Source: Lachnospiraceae bacterium YSD2013
GTDB lineage: Bacteria > Bacillota > Clostridia > Lachnospirales > Lachnospiraceae
Direction of reading: 5' to 3'
DNA: 64,000 nucleotides
NCBI GenBank assembly: GCA_900100895.1
Contig: FMTX01000007.1
Location: 124,001-188,000, forward strand
This document shows, piece by piece, positions 1 through 9,182 of this stretch. The notes below the pieces were generated by a model. It was not told the origin of the DNA, made no database searches, and saw only the letters and a list, made by a program, of their open reading frames with translations. A program made the translations under genes and the position numbers. Numbering within the stretch: position 1 is the first letter of the stretch; every line of letters begins with the position of its first letter.

Positions 1-291
1 GGCGCCTCTAAGTACGAAAGCGTCAGCAGTAGATACGAAGGTAAAAGAAGGCATAATTACTTCGTCGCCTTCCTTGATGTCGCATAAGAGTGCAGCAAGC
101 TCAAGTGCATGTGTGCAGGAAGTTGTAAGAAGAGCCTTGGAAGTTCCGGTCTTCTCTTCAAGCCACTTGCTGTCCTTCTTGGTGAACTCACCGTCGCCAC
201 AAATTTTCATGTTGTCAACGGCCTGCTTAATATAGTCCATTTCTTTGCCCGTGAAGGGAGGCACGTTAAATCTAATTTTGTAATCAGCCAT
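1..291 (-). CDS. wecE: WecE-type dTDP-4-dehydro-6-deoxyglucose 4-aminotransferase (3' end missing)
   Basis: Only the first 97 residues are present and the gene runs off the left edge. The product begins MADYKIRFNVPPFTGKE and contains DGEFTKKDSKWLEE, LTTSCTHALELAAL and GDEVIMPSFTFVSTADAFVLRGA. This is the N-terminal pattern of WecE/RffA, the DegT-family PLP enzyme that makes dTDP-4-amino-4,6-dideoxygalactose (dTDP-Fuc4N) for surface polysaccharides. The Schiff-base lysine lies outside the window. The ATG is preceded by an AAAGGTGA-type ribosome site. It is the last visible gene of the leftward unit that starts near 6.42 kb, 18 bases after the membrane glycosyltransferase-type gene. The family call is firm; the exact sugar is inferred. 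Confidence 0.85.
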   Translation of the reverse strand, partial: MADYKIRFNVPPFTGKEMDYIKQAVDNMKICGDGEFTKKDSKWLEEKTGTSKALLTTSCTHALELAALLCDIKEGDEVIMPSFTFVSTADAFVLRGA

Positions 292-309
292 AATCTAATC
301 ACCTTTCCG

Positions 310-2070
310 TTACTCTGCGGCCAATACTGTAAATCTGTCGCCGCAGTAAATTGCTTCATATTGATATTTTGCAATAAACTCATTAAGAATTTTTTGCTTT
401 TTACTCTCGGGATTGTTTAAAACTGCATCGCACTCAACATTACTGATAATGATGGGTGGTGTCGCATCCGCGCCCTGCGCGATTCGCTCGTCAAGTGCAG
501 TCATTTCGGTCTCAAACTTGCTCTCGGAGTAAGAAGCAAGGCTCGGCCAAGCGGTATTAATCGCAGGCGTCTCGCCCACATAGAAGCCTAAGCCCGAGAT
601 CTCGCCATACAGGAGAATGCCCGCTCCGCCAAGGTCACGCTGGTTCCACACCTTCATCAGAGTCTCAAGTTCTTTCTTATGAGCCTCGGTAGTCATCATG
701 CCCTTAGCCGCAGGAATACCCGTAATCTCTGCAGTTCGCTTCTCATCATAAGTACCGTCTCTGAAAGCGAATTTAAAGCCGAACAGCACACTCTGCATCA
801 CAAACAGCAATGTCAGCAAAAGAACGGACCACCTGATTCCCCTCAGATATTCGTTGCTCTTAACAAACCTTACAAGAAGGAAAAAGAACAAGGGGAACAC
901 GAAAAACATATTGTTGAGGTTAGCATAAATATCGTTGTTGCTTCCAAGCGGAGTCACTGCGATAATTACAACGCCCATGAAAGAAAGGATTCTTTCTTCA
1001 AAAGGCGCCTTTCGGTTAAGCGCATGCACTATAAACCAGATAATCATTATCACAAGAATCAGCGCGCCGAAGCGATATATGGAGCCGTAGGAAGTATAGT
1101 CTCTGGTAAACAGCGCTTTCTTGTACAGGAAGAAGGAAAAGCCGCCCGCCACAATCGTTCCGAGCAGATATCTCACCCACGTAAGCTTCGTAGGAAATAC
1201 CAGAAACGCAAGCATCGATACCACCAGCATGAAGAAGGTAATCTCCATCCACGGCCAGGTATCCATATACGTTCTGATTGTCGCATAAATCATGCCGGCA
1301 ATCGAATACGAATCCACTTCGTCCGACATTGTGAAAAGCTGACTTATGCCCGTATATACAGAGCCGAAGCCTCTTGTCGCCCACACGACGATAAGTCCGG
1401 GGATAATTCCCAGTATATATCCGCCGACGCAGTGAAGGGTCTTAAAGAAACTTTCTTTGAACGTCTTGTCCTCAATAAGGCAATATGCCCACAGCACTAC
1501 AATCAGCGCCGCCTGACTTAAGTTCGCAAATCTTACAAACACGTTAAGTCCCAGGCAGAAGCCCGCGAGCAAGAGATATGAATTCTTGGCCCTTACAATG
1601 CCCTTGTACAGAAGCACCGTGCCGAGCAAGAAGAATAAATACGTAAGATAATTGTAGAGAATCGTGGTCGGGCACCAGCACAGTCCCACAGCCGCAATCG
1701 TACCTGCAAAAGCAAGTTCCCGGTCAGCCTTGACTGTCTTGGTGAAAAAGAAATATGCAACCAGCGCCGTAATCGCTTTAAATACGCCCGTATACACATT
1801 CATCATTAGAAGTGTATTGCCAAGCGGAAGCTTCACCAGAATGCTACCCACAAAATTGGCAAGCGCGGTGGAGGTGTACCACATAATGTCCAGCCTGTCG
1901 GTGAACATGAAGTTAGTCGGGCTGTAGGTAGAGTCCGAAATATCGGCTCCCTGGTTAACCTTTACGAAACAGAATAACAATATCAATACAGGAAAAAGAA
2001 TGCCGGTAATCAAAGCGTAGGCTTTCTTGTCCCTGATTATGTTCACTTTTTCAAAGAGCTTTTGTTCCAT
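310..2070 (-). CDS. Polytopic membrane protein, GT-C-type glycosyltransferase candidate
   Basis: 586 residues with about ten to twelve hydrophobic segments between residues 15 and 450, then a soluble C-terminal part of roughly 120 residues (from about KRTAEITGIPAAKG). That is the usual layout of GT-C enzymes that use undecaprenyl-phosphate sugars outside the membrane. An acidic residue after the first helix (FTDRLDIMW) could be the catalytic Asp, but I cannot assign it. Its start codon overlaps the stop of the preceding GtrB-like gene (TAATG), so the two are translationally coupled and probably act in one step: the GtrB-like enzyme makes the lipid-phosphate sugar and this protein transfers it. 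No specific family was recognised. Confidence 0.6.
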   Translation of the reverse strand: MEQKLFEKVNIIRDKKAYALITGILFPVLILLFCFVKVNQGADISDSTYSPTNFMFTDRLDIMWYTSTALANFVGSILVKLPLGNTLLMMNVYTGVFKAITALVAYFFFTKTVKADRELAFAGTIAAVGLCWCPTTILYNYLTYLFFLLGTVLLYKGIVRAKNSYLLLAGFCLGLNVFVRFANLSQAALIVVLWAYCLIEDKTFKESFFKTLHCVGGYILGIIPGLIVVWATRGFGSVYTGISQLFTMSDEVDSYSIAGMIYATIRTYMDTWPWMEITFFMLVVSMLAFLVFPTKLTWVRYLLGTIVAGGFSFFLYKKALFTRDYTSYGSIYRFGALILVIMIIWFIVHALNRKAPFEERILSFMGVVIIAVTPLGSNNDIYANLNNMFFVFPLFFFLLVRFVKSNEYLRGIRWSVLLLTLLFVMQSVLFGFKFAFRDGTYDEKRTAEITGIPAAKGMMTTEAHKKELETLMKVWNQRDLGGAGILLYGEISGLGFYVGETPAINTAWPSLASYSESKFETEMTALDERIAQGADATPPIIISNVECDAVLNNPESKKQKILNEFIAKYQYEAIYCGDRFTVLAAE

Positions 2071-3008
2071 TAAATGTTTCCTTTGATATTCTTAGTATGT
2101 TCGCGCACGATATACTTGGGGCGACCTTTCACCTCTTCGTATATGCGGGCGATATAATGGCCGATAATGCCAAGGCTCAGCATAATAAATCCGCCGATTA
2201 AAAGCTCCAGCAGGATAACTGTGGGGAAGCCTGCTTCCGCAGTACCCATGAAGAACTTAACAAGCGTCTGAATGCCGAGGATAACGCTTCCTACGATGGA
2301 TATTACCCCGAGGAAAGTAACTATCTGAAGCGGTAATGTCGAGAAGCTTGTGGCATTGTTGATGGCATACTTCATAAGGCTTACGAATGACCATTTGGTA
2401 GTGCCGAACTTTCTCTCCTCAACATCATATTCAAGCTTGGTAGATTTAAATCCTACCCAGAATGTAAGCGCTCTAAAGAATGTGTTACGCTCGGTAAGGC
2501 TAAGTAACACGTTGACAACCTTGCGGTCCAAAAGCTTATAGTCCGAAGTCGCGCGCATGTCAATCTTAATAAGTCTGCTCATAATGCGATAGAAAAGACC
2601 CGCGCTCATCTTATGAAAGATGCTCTCGCGTCCTCTTGAAGACTTAACGCCTTCCACCACTTCAAAGCCTTCGCGCCACTTAGCGACCATTTCTTTGATC
2701 AGTGTCGGCGGATGCTGAAGGTCACAGTCGAGTACTACACAAGCGTCGCCGACCGCAGCCTGAAGGCCCGCGAAAATCGCGGCTTCCTTGCCGAAGTTAC
2801 GGCTGAAAGAAATGCCTTTCACGCGCTCGTCCTTCTCGGACTCCGCAGCAATCTTTTCAAAAGTCTTGTCGGCCGAGCCGTCATTGACGAATATAAACTC
2901 ACAGTCAAAATCCTCGCCGTCCAAGATGGATTTAAGCGTATTCACAGTATTCTCAATATTTTCCTCTTCGTTGTAAGAGGGAATAACAAGGGATATGAGT
3001 TCCGCCAT
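2070..3008 (-). CDS. GtrB/DPM1-like polyprenyl-phosphate glycosyltransferase (GT2)
   Basis: 312 residues. The GT2 domain opens with LISLVIPSYNEEENI. The nucleotide/metal site FVNDGSADKTF is followed by ISFSRNFGKEAAIFAGL and the DXD-like VVLDCDLQHPP. Two transmembrane helices close the protein (about residues 232-255 and 265-290), followed by the typical IARIYEEVKGRPKYIVRE tail. Family members transfer a sugar from a nucleotide to undecaprenyl phosphate on the cytoplasmic face. It is the first of three such proteins in the window. The ATG follows GGAGAAATA. It lies between a GtrII-like gene and a GT-C-type gene, so it probably charges the carrier for one or both. Confidence 0.88.
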   Translation of the reverse strand: MAELISLVIPSYNEEENIENTVNTLKSILDGEDFDCEFIFVNDGSADKTFEKIAAESEKDERVKGISFSRNFGKEAAIFAGLQAAVGDACVVLDCDLQHPPTLIKEMVAKWREGFEVVEGVKSSRGRESIFHKMSAGLFYRIMSRLIKIDMRATSDYKLLDRKVVNVLLSLTERNTFFRALTFWVGFKSTKLEYDVEERKFGTTKWSFVSLMKYAINNATSFSTLPLQIVTFLGVISIVGSVILGIQTLVKFFMGTAEAGFPTVILLELLIGGFIMLSLGIIGHYIARIYEEVKGRPKYIVREHTKNIKGNI

Positions 3009-3022
3009 TATTTCTCCTTTAG

Positions 3023-4564
3023 TTAATGCATGTTCTCTGTCTTAACGTACAGAATTCCGTCCACCACCTTAGTGGAGCCCGCGCCCGGGAAAGAAGGCAT
3101 ATCCACGTACTCTTTAGTATCGTAGAAGTTAGCCTCATCGGGCGTTAAAAAGTTAAAGGTAATACCCATGTAATGCTTGTAGAACAATTCAAAATTCTCG
3201 GGTCTGTAGAAAAGCCACTGCCCGCCGATTCCGATCATGTGATCCGTAACATCCGCAGTAATATCGGTCTCAGGGAAATTGTCATCTCCTATCACACCGA
3301 TCATGTAAATCGGTATTCCCTGATAGTAGCCTTCGGTCTGCTCAATTCTATCCGCAAGTCGCAGGCAGTAAGCGTAGGTCTTCTCGTATTTTTTCTCCAG
3401 GTTAGAGTAGGCTACGTTAACGGAGATTACATTCGAAAGAATGCACACCGCAGCAGTCACAAGCATGCACCACTCAAGCGCCGCCTGAGTGTTAGGCTTG
3501 AAGCTTCGGAAGCTGTTCTCTATAAACGCAAGCGCCAGCACTCCGAAGAGCACCCACTGATATCTCATAATCATGTGATATGTGACATCCTTGGAAATAA
3601 GCAGGATAGCATTTGTAAACAGTGGAATTACCACGCAAGTCACTACGCCGATAATGTAGAACCACACGGACTTAAGCCATTTCTCCTGTACCGCTCTCAC
3701 TATCAATGCCACAGCAAAAGCAACCGCAATGACTGCTGCCGCAACAGTGGCAAAAGCATTGGTAAAGATTACCTTGCCGAAAACGGTAAAAGAAGCAAAA
3801 TCCTTATATATAGCCTTGATGCTGTCCATCAGTGAAACCTTCTCCACTGCGGAATTCATACCTTGGTAAGTATCGAGTTCTTTGCCCGTGATTGCAAGCA
3901 AGAGCTTGAGGATACCGTAGTAAAGAGCCACGCCGATAACACCCATGTAAAGGTAGTTAAGTGCTTTCTTAAGCTTGTCGAAGAACTTGGTCTTCTCGGC
4001 AAAAATCATTAAAACCATGTAAAGACTTAAAAGCATCGCAACCGGCAGGTAAGCCTGATAGGTACCCATACTGAGTGCCAAGAAGCCGGCGCCGAAGATG
4101 AAGCCTCGCTTAACCTTGGCCGTCATATAAACCGCAAGCACCGCAAAAAGCAGCCCCATCATATATCCGTCCATCGTGAACAGATACGCGAAGTTCGATG
4201 CAAGCCCCGGGAATGTCACCATAAGACCCGCAATAAGTCCTGCAAAAAGAGGCGATTTAACATCAAGCAATTTCACCACGAATACCGCCGCGATTGCCAG
4301 GTAGAGAAGCGCCAGCACGCCGATAAGCCAGTGGAGCGAATAGTACGAAGACACCGCGCAAGCAGGTCCCAGGAACCATCTGCCCGAAGTGAGCATGTTC
4401 TGGCTGAAGTATACTGAGCTAAGTCCGTCGTGATTGGGGATATCCGCCACAAGTGCAGGCATATGCGCCACGAGTCCCATAATCAGAGCCGTGAACAGTG
4501 CCGCCTTGCCCTCACTGCCGAGTGCATTATTCAGTTTGATAGATGCTGTACGGGGTGAATTCAT
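3023..4564 (-). CDS. GtrII-like membrane glucosyltransferase (Glucos_trans_II type)
   Basis: 513 residues, about ten membrane helices and a hydrophilic C-terminal domain of about 100 residues. The N-terminal signature PNHDGLSSVY followed by SGRWFLGPA is characteristic of the phage-type GtrII family, which moves a sugar from undecaprenyl phosphate to a glycan on the outer face of the membrane. The start overlaps the stop of the SGNH hydrolase gene (TAATG), with GAGGG upstream. The GtrB-like gene at 2070-3008 follows 14 bases later. Together they look like a serotype-converting gtr module. The acceptor and sugar cannot be read from sequence. Confidence 0.78.
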   Translation of the reverse strand: MNSPRTASIKLNNALGSEGKAALFTALIMGLVAHMPALVADIPNHDGLSSVYFSQNMLTSGRWFLGPACAVSSYYSLHWLIGVLALLYLAIAAVFVVKLLDVKSPLFAGLIAGLMVTFPGLASNFAYLFTMDGYMMGLLFAVLAVYMTAKVKRGFIFGAGFLALSMGTYQAYLPVAMLLSLYMVLMIFAEKTKFFDKLKKALNYLYMGVIGVALYYGILKLLLAITGKELDTYQGMNSAVEKVSLMDSIKAIYKDFASFTVFGKVIFTNAFATVAAAVIAVAFAVALIVRAVQEKWLKSVWFYIIGVVTCVVIPLFTNAILLISKDVTYHMIMRYQWVLFGVLALAFIENSFRSFKPNTQAALEWCMLVTAAVCILSNVISVNVAYSNLEKKYEKTYAYCLRLADRIEQTEGYYQGIPIYMIGVIGDDNFPETDITADVTDHMIGIGGQWLFYRPENFELFYKHYMGITFNFLTPDEANFYDTKEYVDMPSFPGAGSTKVVDGILYVKTENMH

Positions 4565-5400
4565 TATTTGCGCAATCCCTCAACGTTATTGATTATATTC
4601 TGAGCTATAAGTGCGTTGGCTTCTTCAAGTGTATGTAAGCCATCGTACAGATATTGCTTGTAATTGTCACGGTTAATGCCCGATCCATGGAAATTATCCA
4701 CACAGATAAGACCGTATTCCGCAGCGACTTCTTTCTCCTTATCGATGTAAGCAAGGAGTGTGCCGCCACCCAGATCTCTCTCGGTGCAGTCCTGATCCGC
4801 GCCGCCGGCCCAATGGTATATAGGTGTCAAAAGAATAATCTTCGCATCAGGCAATGCCTTCTGAACATTCTCTATAGAAGTACGAAGCGCGCCTGCGAAT
4901 GTCGACCTGTTATACTTGTCATTCTCATCATCAAGCGGCTTACCTAAAAGGTAATCGTTAACTCCCTGCGCTATGAACACATACTTGACACTATCCCAGT
5001 CAAGCGTGCTCAGTGACTCAGTCACATCGTACCAATCCTGCGGGTAATCGACTATGTCTTTCTTGATAGCCATCAACTGAAGTGAAAAATCTCTCTTCAC
5101 AAGCGCATCCGACAATTCTACCATGGAAAAAAGATGACTGGCGTCTCCGGCCTTGGGATTATCGAAGTAAGCGCTCATCGTAAGTCCGCCGAAAGCGGCA
5201 TTCAAAGTCTTGCGCCCCGAATAGCGCTCTATGTAGCCCGAGATAGTGGCGCTGTCGTAGTATCCCGCCATGATGCTGTCGCCAAAGCAGACGATCTCGC
5301 ACTGCAGTTTCTTTGACCGGGTAAACACCAAGCTTGCAGGCACGAAGCATATTAAAATCAGTACAATTGCGACTGCCGCCGCAACTTTTTTATTCTTCAT
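4564..5400 (-). CDS. Membrane-anchored SGNH/GDSL hydrolase
   Basis: 278 residues. One N-terminal hydrophobic segment (about residues 7-26) acts as signal or anchor, placing the enzyme outside the cell. The SGNH blocks are visible: GDS with nucleophile Ser42, a block II Gly around residues 71-72, GVND with Asn148, and DGLH with Asp253/His256. Such enzymes remove or move O-acyl groups on glycans. The ATG lies inside the 3' end of the GT2 gene at 5390-6319 (11-base overlap), so expression is coupled. With the membrane acyltransferase at 6538-7599 just across the divergent promoters, it may edit acetylation of the same polymer. The family is certain; the substrate is unknown. Confidence 0.82.
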   Translation of the reverse strand: MKNKKVAAAVAIVLILICFVPASLVFTRSKKLQCEIVCFGDSIMAGYYDSATISGYIERYSGRKTLNAAFGGLTMSAYFDNPKAGDASHLFSMVELSDALVKRDFSLQLMAIKKDIVDYPQDWYDVTESLSTLDWDSVKYVFIAQGVNDYLLGKPLDDENDKYNRSTFAGALRTSIENVQKALPDAKIILLTPIYHWAGGADQDCTERDLGGGTLLAYIDKEKEVAAEYGLICVDNFHGSGINRDNYKQYLYDGLHTLEEANALIAQNIINNVEGLRK

Positions 5401-6319
5401 GATTTATCTTTTCTCTTATTACGTACTGGGGCGAGTTGTTCATGCTGATATATACGCGGCCGATGTACTCACCCACGAGTCCGAGCATCAGCATCAGCAT
5501 TCCGCCAATGAACATAAGCGCCGTCATGAGCGCTGAGAAGCCCATAGGAACGTCAACTCCGATAAGCTTCTTAATAATCGTGTAAATACCGTAAATGAAG
5601 CCCAGTCCCGCGCAAACCGCACCGATTCCTGTGGCTATCCTCAAAGGCTTAACGGAAAAAGCAGTAAAGCCGTTGATCCAAAGGTTCAAAAGCTTGCCAA
5701 GCGTATATCCTGAAGTACCAACTTCACGGTTACGATGATTAACGGGAACATTGCAAATGTTCTTAGTGGCACGAAGTACGAGTCCGATTACGTAAGGATA
5801 AGCGTTCTCGTATCTTATCATGTCATCCACCACAAAACGCTTCACACCGAAGTAGCTCGATACGAACAGTTCCTTCGGCTTACCGAGAAGCTTCTCGGCC
5901 ATCTTCTCATTCATGAAAGTTCCGAAGTTTCTGAAAGCGGAGTGTTTCTTCTTAGCATAGCTTGCGTATACGGCGTCGTAGCCCTCGTCGAGCTTTTCAA
6001 GGAGCTTGCCCACTTCATCTGCCGGTGTCTGACCGTCATCGTCCAGGCATACCACATAGTCGCCCTTGGCCTCTCTCAAGCCCGCCATAAGCGCACCGTG
6101 CTGTCCGAAATTTCTGGCGAAATTAATGCCGGTTATATTCTTGTGCTCAGCCACCAGACTCTTAATCGTCTTCCAAGTATTATCAGGCGACGAGTCGTTC
6201 ACCAGCACTATCTCATAATCATATGCAATAAGGCCTTTCATGGTCTCATCAATCTCTCTGACCACGTTAGGAAGCGTAACTTCCGACCTGTAACAGGGAA
6301 TCACAAAAGAAACTAACAT
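5390..6319 (-). CDS. GtrB/ArnC-like polyprenyl-phosphate glycosyltransferase (GT2)
   Basis: 309 residues from the preferred start. Motifs are SFVIPCYRSEVTLPNV, VLVNDSSPDNTW, INFARNFGQHGALMAGL and VCLDDDGQTPADE, then two C-terminal helices and the ending IGRVYISMNNSPQYVIRE. This is the ArnC/GtrB group that attaches a sugar to undecaprenyl phosphate. The frame is open to a GTG at 6331, but the ATG at 6319 has GAGG six bases upstream and begins directly with the conserved MLVSFVIP, so I chose it. It is the first gene of the leftward unit driven by the promoter at 6409-6436, with a leader of about 80 bases. Confidence 0.87.
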   Translation of the reverse strand: MLVSFVIPCYRSEVTLPNVVREIDETMKGLIAYDYEIVLVNDSSPDNTWKTIKSLVAEHKNITGINFARNFGQHGALMAGLREAKGDYVVCLDDDGQTPADEVGKLLEKLDEGYDAVYASYAKKKHSAFRNFGTFMNEKMAEKLLGKPKELFVSSYFGVKRFVVDDMIRYENAYPYVIGLVLRATKNICNVPVNHRNREVGTSGYTLGKLLNLWINGFTAFSVKPLRIATGIGAVCAGLGFIYGIYTIIKKLIGVDVPMGFSALMTALMFIGGMLMLMLGLVGEYIGRVYISMNNSPQYVIREKINHEE

Positions 6320-6390
6320 ATCAATCCTCACTACTCTTTTTCACATGCCCATGCCCGCATCCCAGCCACCCGACCGGATGTCACCACATA

Positions 6391-6428
6391 AAAAGGGCAT
6401 CATAAAGTATTATACTCTATGCGCCCTC
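6391..6428. terminator. Imperfect hairpin flanked by A/T runs, overlapping a promoter -10
   Basis: Arms GGGC..CATA..AGTAT pair with ATACT..TATG..GCCC. AAAAA precedes it (6390-6394) and TCTTTTT follows, so it resembles a bidirectional intrinsic terminator. On the minus strand it could stop antisense transcripts that run leftward through the acyltransferase gene from the operon ending at 7571. The apex also contains the TATAAT of the leftward promoter, so it may instead be an operator. The function is undecided. Confidence 0.5.
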
Positions 6429-6436
6429 TTTTTCAA
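6409..6436 (-). promoter_or_regulatory. Sigma-70 type promoter for the leftward unit 6319 -> 1
   Basis: On the minus strand TTGAAA (6431-6436), a 16-base spacer and a perfect TATAAT (6409-6414) precede the GT2 gene at 5390-6319 by about 80 bases. The -10 sits in the apex of the inverted repeat at 6391-6428. It is arranged back-to-back with the rightward promoter at 6465-6493. Confidence 0.65.
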
Positions 6437-6464
6437 AGAATTTAAACAATATTCTTTATTAAGT

Positions 6465-6493
6465 TTTCCTTATGATAACACATGTGATATAAT
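6465..6493 (+). promoter_or_regulatory. Extended -10 promoter for the acyltransferase
   Basis: TGATATAAT gives a perfect TATAAT at 6488-6493 with an upstream TG (6485-6486), the extended -10 form. The -35 region (TTTCCT, 6465-6470, 17-base spacing) is poor, as is common with extended -10 promoters. The ribosome site GGAGG at 6528-6532 and the ATG at 6538 follow. Confidence 0.6.
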
Positions 6494-6537
6494 GATTTTG
6501 GGTAGTGGGTATAATTAAAGGAGACTCGGAGGTCCAT

Positions 6538-7599
6538 ATGGAGCGTAATACCTATAGCGCTAACCCGTTTTCCAAGGATACCTTTACGTGTGTAAAAGGT
6601 TACCTTGCTGTTTGCGTGCTTATCCACCACCTGCACCAATTCACAGGATTTCTTAACGGCACCAACCTTGGCTATGCCCTGACTCTTCTCGGGCATTGGG
6701 CGGTAGTGCTTTTCATGTTCATGTCCGGATATGCACTATTTTCCAGTTATCTGTCCAAGGGAGACTCATATATCAAGGAATTCCCTCGGACGAGGCTTCT
6801 GCCGTTTTATCTGTCATACCTTTTCTTTGTACTTATCTACACGGTATACGAAACCATCATCGGCAATCCACCGTCACTCGCTTATCTGCTCAGATCCGTA
6901 ACTCTCGGCGGAACGATAGTCAGCTTCGGGTGGTATCTTCAGCTGACCTTGATTGTCTATATAATATTCTATGTTTTTAAATCCATTTTTGATGATGACG
7001 ATGTCTTTATTTGTGCGCTCGCAATTTCTGTCGCGGCTTTTATCATCATCAGCTTTTTCCTCTCTGTGCAAAAGAACCTATACGAGCCGGCGTTTGTGTT
7101 CTTCCTCGGCGTTCTCTTTGCATATTGGAAAAATAAAGAGTCACTTCATCTAATCAATAAATCTGTGACATTCACTGCGCTCGGGCTTGCCCTATTCACA
7201 GTTGCAACCGTAATCGGCACCTATATGGTATTTAGGCACAGCGACATAATCGAAGCTAGTCTTATTTACGATATGTTTTATCTGATTATCATGGTATGCG
7301 CTGATGCCGCACTCATTGTCTTTGTGCTTTCTTTTATCGTAATCCTTAAGAAAACAGCACCTGGCATAATAGTCAATCCGATAGGTAAGTTCCTCGGCAC
7401 ATACTCCCTCGAAATCTATGTGTTCCAGGGACTTGTATTAAGAATTCTCCGTGACTTTATAAACAACGAAGTTCTCTATGCCGTAGTCAGTGCAATTTGT
7501 GTCATCCTGATTTCCATGCCGATGCATAAGCTGCTTAAGCTGATGAAGTACGGATTCTCGGTTATGCTTACTAAACGTAGCTATTCAAGGCTTCAATAA
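6538..7599 (+). CDS. Membrane acyltransferase, acyltransferase-3 family
   Basis: 353 residues with about ten membrane helices. Near the N-terminus [18 protein letters not shown] carries the family's His pair in helix 1. The [14 protein letters not shown] segment near the end is also typical. These enzymes move acetyl or other acyl groups from cytoplasmic acyl-CoA to extracellular glycans. The frame is open to a GTG at 6505, but GGAGG lies five bases before the ATG at 6538, so that start is preferred. It is one of only two rightward genes in the window. Its last 29 bases overlap the 3' end of the opposing aminotransferase gene (7571-8668). Confidence 0.85.
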   Translation: MERNTYSANPFSKDTFTCVKGYLAVCVLIHHLHQFTGFLNGTNLGYALTLLGHWAVVLFMFMSGYALFSSYLSKGDSYIKEFPRTRLLPFYLSYLFFVLIYTVYETIIGNPPSLAYLLRSVTLGGTIVSFGWYLQLTLIVYIIFYVFKSIFDDDDVFICALAISVAAFIIISFFLSVQKNLYEPAFVFFLGVLFAYWKNKESLHLINKSVTFTALGLALFTVATVIGTYMVFRHSDIIEASLIYDMFYLIIMVCADAALIVFVLSFIVILKKTAPGIIVNPIGKFLGTYSLEIYVFQGLVLRILRDFINNEVLYAVVSAICVILISMPMHKLLKLMKYGFSVMLTKRSYSRLQ

Positions 7600-8668
7600 C
7601 GTAGCTCTGCTCTTCGCTCGTCATACCGTTGTAAAGTGGTATAGAAAGAACAGTCTCGGCGTATTCCTCGGTGATGGGGAGTGCGCCTTTTTTGATACCG
7701 AGATATGCGTACGCCTCGGAAAGGTGCGGAGGAATCGGGTAATGAATAATAGTGCCTATGCCCTTTTCTTCAAGATAATCCTTGAGCCTGTCGCGGCTCT
7801 CGCATCTGATTACAAACTGGTGCCAGATGTGAGTAGCGCCTTCACGAGTCTTAGGAAGCTTAATTAAGTCATTATGAATCTCAGCCAGATAACGCTCGCA
7901 AATCTCGCGCTTCTCCTGCTCGAGCTCCGCCATATGCTTAAGTCTTACACGCAAGAGTCCGGCCTGCATTTCATCAAGTCTGGAATTAACGCCTACAACC
8001 TTGTTGTGGTAACGCTTCTCGCTTCCGTAGTTGCGGAGCATCTTGATAGTGTCTGCAATCTCCTTGCTATCAGTCGTAATAGCACCGCCGTCACCGAAAG
8101 CTCCCAGATTCTTGGAAGGGTAAAAAGAAAAACATCCTATATCGCCAAAGCTTCCCACGGACTTGCCGTTAAACTTGGCGCCGTGACCCTGCGCGCAGTC
8201 TTCCACTAGCTTAAGATTGTGCTTTTTGCAGATTTCAACTACGGGACCCATGTTGGAAGCCTGTCCGTACAAGTGAACTACAAGAATAGCCTTGGTCTTG
8301 TCGGTAATCTTCTCCTCGAGCTTGGATGCATCTATGTTGAAGTATTCGTCGGGCTCGATAAATACCGGTGTTGCGCCGTTCATAGTGATGCCCATAACGC
8401 TGGCTATATAAGTATTGCCCTGCACGAGTACCTCGTCGCCTTCGCCGATTCCGAGCGCTCTGAAAGCAAGATAAAGCGCATCGAGACCGTTGCCCACGCC
8501 GACACTGTACTTAGTGCCCACGTATGCCGCGAACTCCTCTTCGAAAGCCTCCACTTCTTTGCCCAGGATATACCATCCGGAGCGGAGCACTTCTATCGCC
8601 TTATCCTCGAATTCTTTTTGATATTTAAAAAAACCTCTGTCAAGCCTGTTGGGTACTATCTTCTCCAT
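7571..8668 (-). CDS. fdtB: FdtB/QdtB-like dTDP-3-oxo-6-deoxyhexose 3-aminotransferase (DegT family)
   Basis: 365 residues. The PLP-binding pattern is [11 protein letters not shown] at the N-terminus, [11 protein letters not shown] with the cofactor Asp, and [15 protein letters not shown] with Schiff-base Lys186. This lysine context matches the FdtB/QdtB/DesV-type sugar aminotransferases. The same operon encodes an FdtA-like 3,4-ketoisomerase (10029-10448), and the pair makes dTDP-3-amino-3,6-dideoxygalactose or -glucose from dTDP-4-oxo-6-deoxyglucose. AGGAGG precedes the ATG, which lies inside the 3' end of gtrA (29-base overlap). No FdtC-like N-acetyltransferase is seen nearby. The choice between Fuc3N and Qui3N cannot be made. 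Confidence 0.82.
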   Translation of the reverse strand: MEKIVPNRLDRGFFKYQKEFEDKAIEVLRSGWYILGKEVEAFEEEFAAYVGTKYSVGVGNGLDALYLAFRALGIGEGDEVLVQGNTYIASVMGITMNGATPVFIEPDEYFNIDASKLEEKITDKTKAILVVHLYGQASNMGPVVEICKKHNLKLVEDCAQGHGAKFNGKSVGSFGDIGCFSFYPSKNLGAFGDGGAITTDSKEIADTIKMLRNYGSEKRYHNKVVGVNSRLDEMQAGLLRVRLKHMAELEQEKREICERYLAEIHNDLIKLPKTREGATHIWHQFVIRCESRDRLKDYLEEKGIGTIIHYPIPPHLSEAYAYLGIKKGALPITEEYAETVLSIPLYNGMTSEEQSYVIEALNSYV

Positions 8669-9182
8669 TGCAAACAGGTTCCTCCTTTTTGTCTTTGTAA
8701 GCCCAAAATTTATTGGCCACGAAATTCATAGGGGTAATGATAAATACAAGAATGATGGGGGCGAGCCAATTCGCAATGCCCCACTTCTCTACAAAAAGCT
8801 TCAAAAGCGCTGTATGAATCACAAGTCCGAACAAAGCATATGCAACATACGTCTTAATAAATACCTTCCACCAGGAACGCTTGACGCCTTCCTCGGCCTT
8901 AAACACATACTTATTACTCCAATAGCACGCATTCACTACGCTTATTGAGAACCCGAGAAAGTTTGAAATCTCAAGTCCGAAGCGTACCTTTTCCAGTGCT
9001 ACCACCTTTAAAAAGAAAATGTAGAATACATACGAAACAACGGTGTTCGAAAGACCCACCGTTGCGTACATTACAAACTGCCATATTTTAGCATACTGCT
9101 CTTCCGTAAACTTCAGTCTGAAAACTTTGTAGACAAAGAAGTGAAAAATCTTTTCAAGAAAATCAAAAAACATAAAAATCAC
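8640..9182 (-). CDS. gtrA: GtrA-like polyprenyl-phosphate-sugar flippase
   Basis: 180 residues with four membrane helices. The first begins [20 protein letters not shown], and the C-terminal segment [11 protein letters not shown] is the GtrA family ending. GtrA proteins are thought to flip undecaprenyl-phosphate sugars to the outer face. The frame opens with GTG at 9182, overlapping the stop of the methyltransferase gene (GTGA); an ATG three codons later (9173) is the alternative start and neither has a strong ribosome site. It is the only GtrA in the window, although there are three GtrB-like enzymes, so it may serve several modules. Confidence 0.85.
   Translation of the reverse strand: MIFMFFDFLEKIFHFFVYKVFRLKFTEEQYAKIWQFVMYATVGLSNTVVSYVFYIFFLKVVALEKVRFGLEISNFLGFSISVVNACYWSNKYVFKAEEGVKRSWWKVFIKTYVAYALFGLVIHTALLKLFVEKWGIANWLAPIILVFIITPMNFVANKFWAYKDKKEEPVCNGEDSTQQA

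Noticed and set aside
679-1521. A 280-codon open frame on the plus strand
   Set aside because: It lies opposite a well-supported membrane protein gene, is rich in His/Arg/Lys/Gln as antisense frames of hydrophobic genes are, and has no ribosome site or family motif.
6361-6420. Simple reading of the 6391-6428 hairpin as the end of a rightward gene
   Set aside because: No rightward gene lies to its left; it can only act on the minus strand or as part of the promoter.
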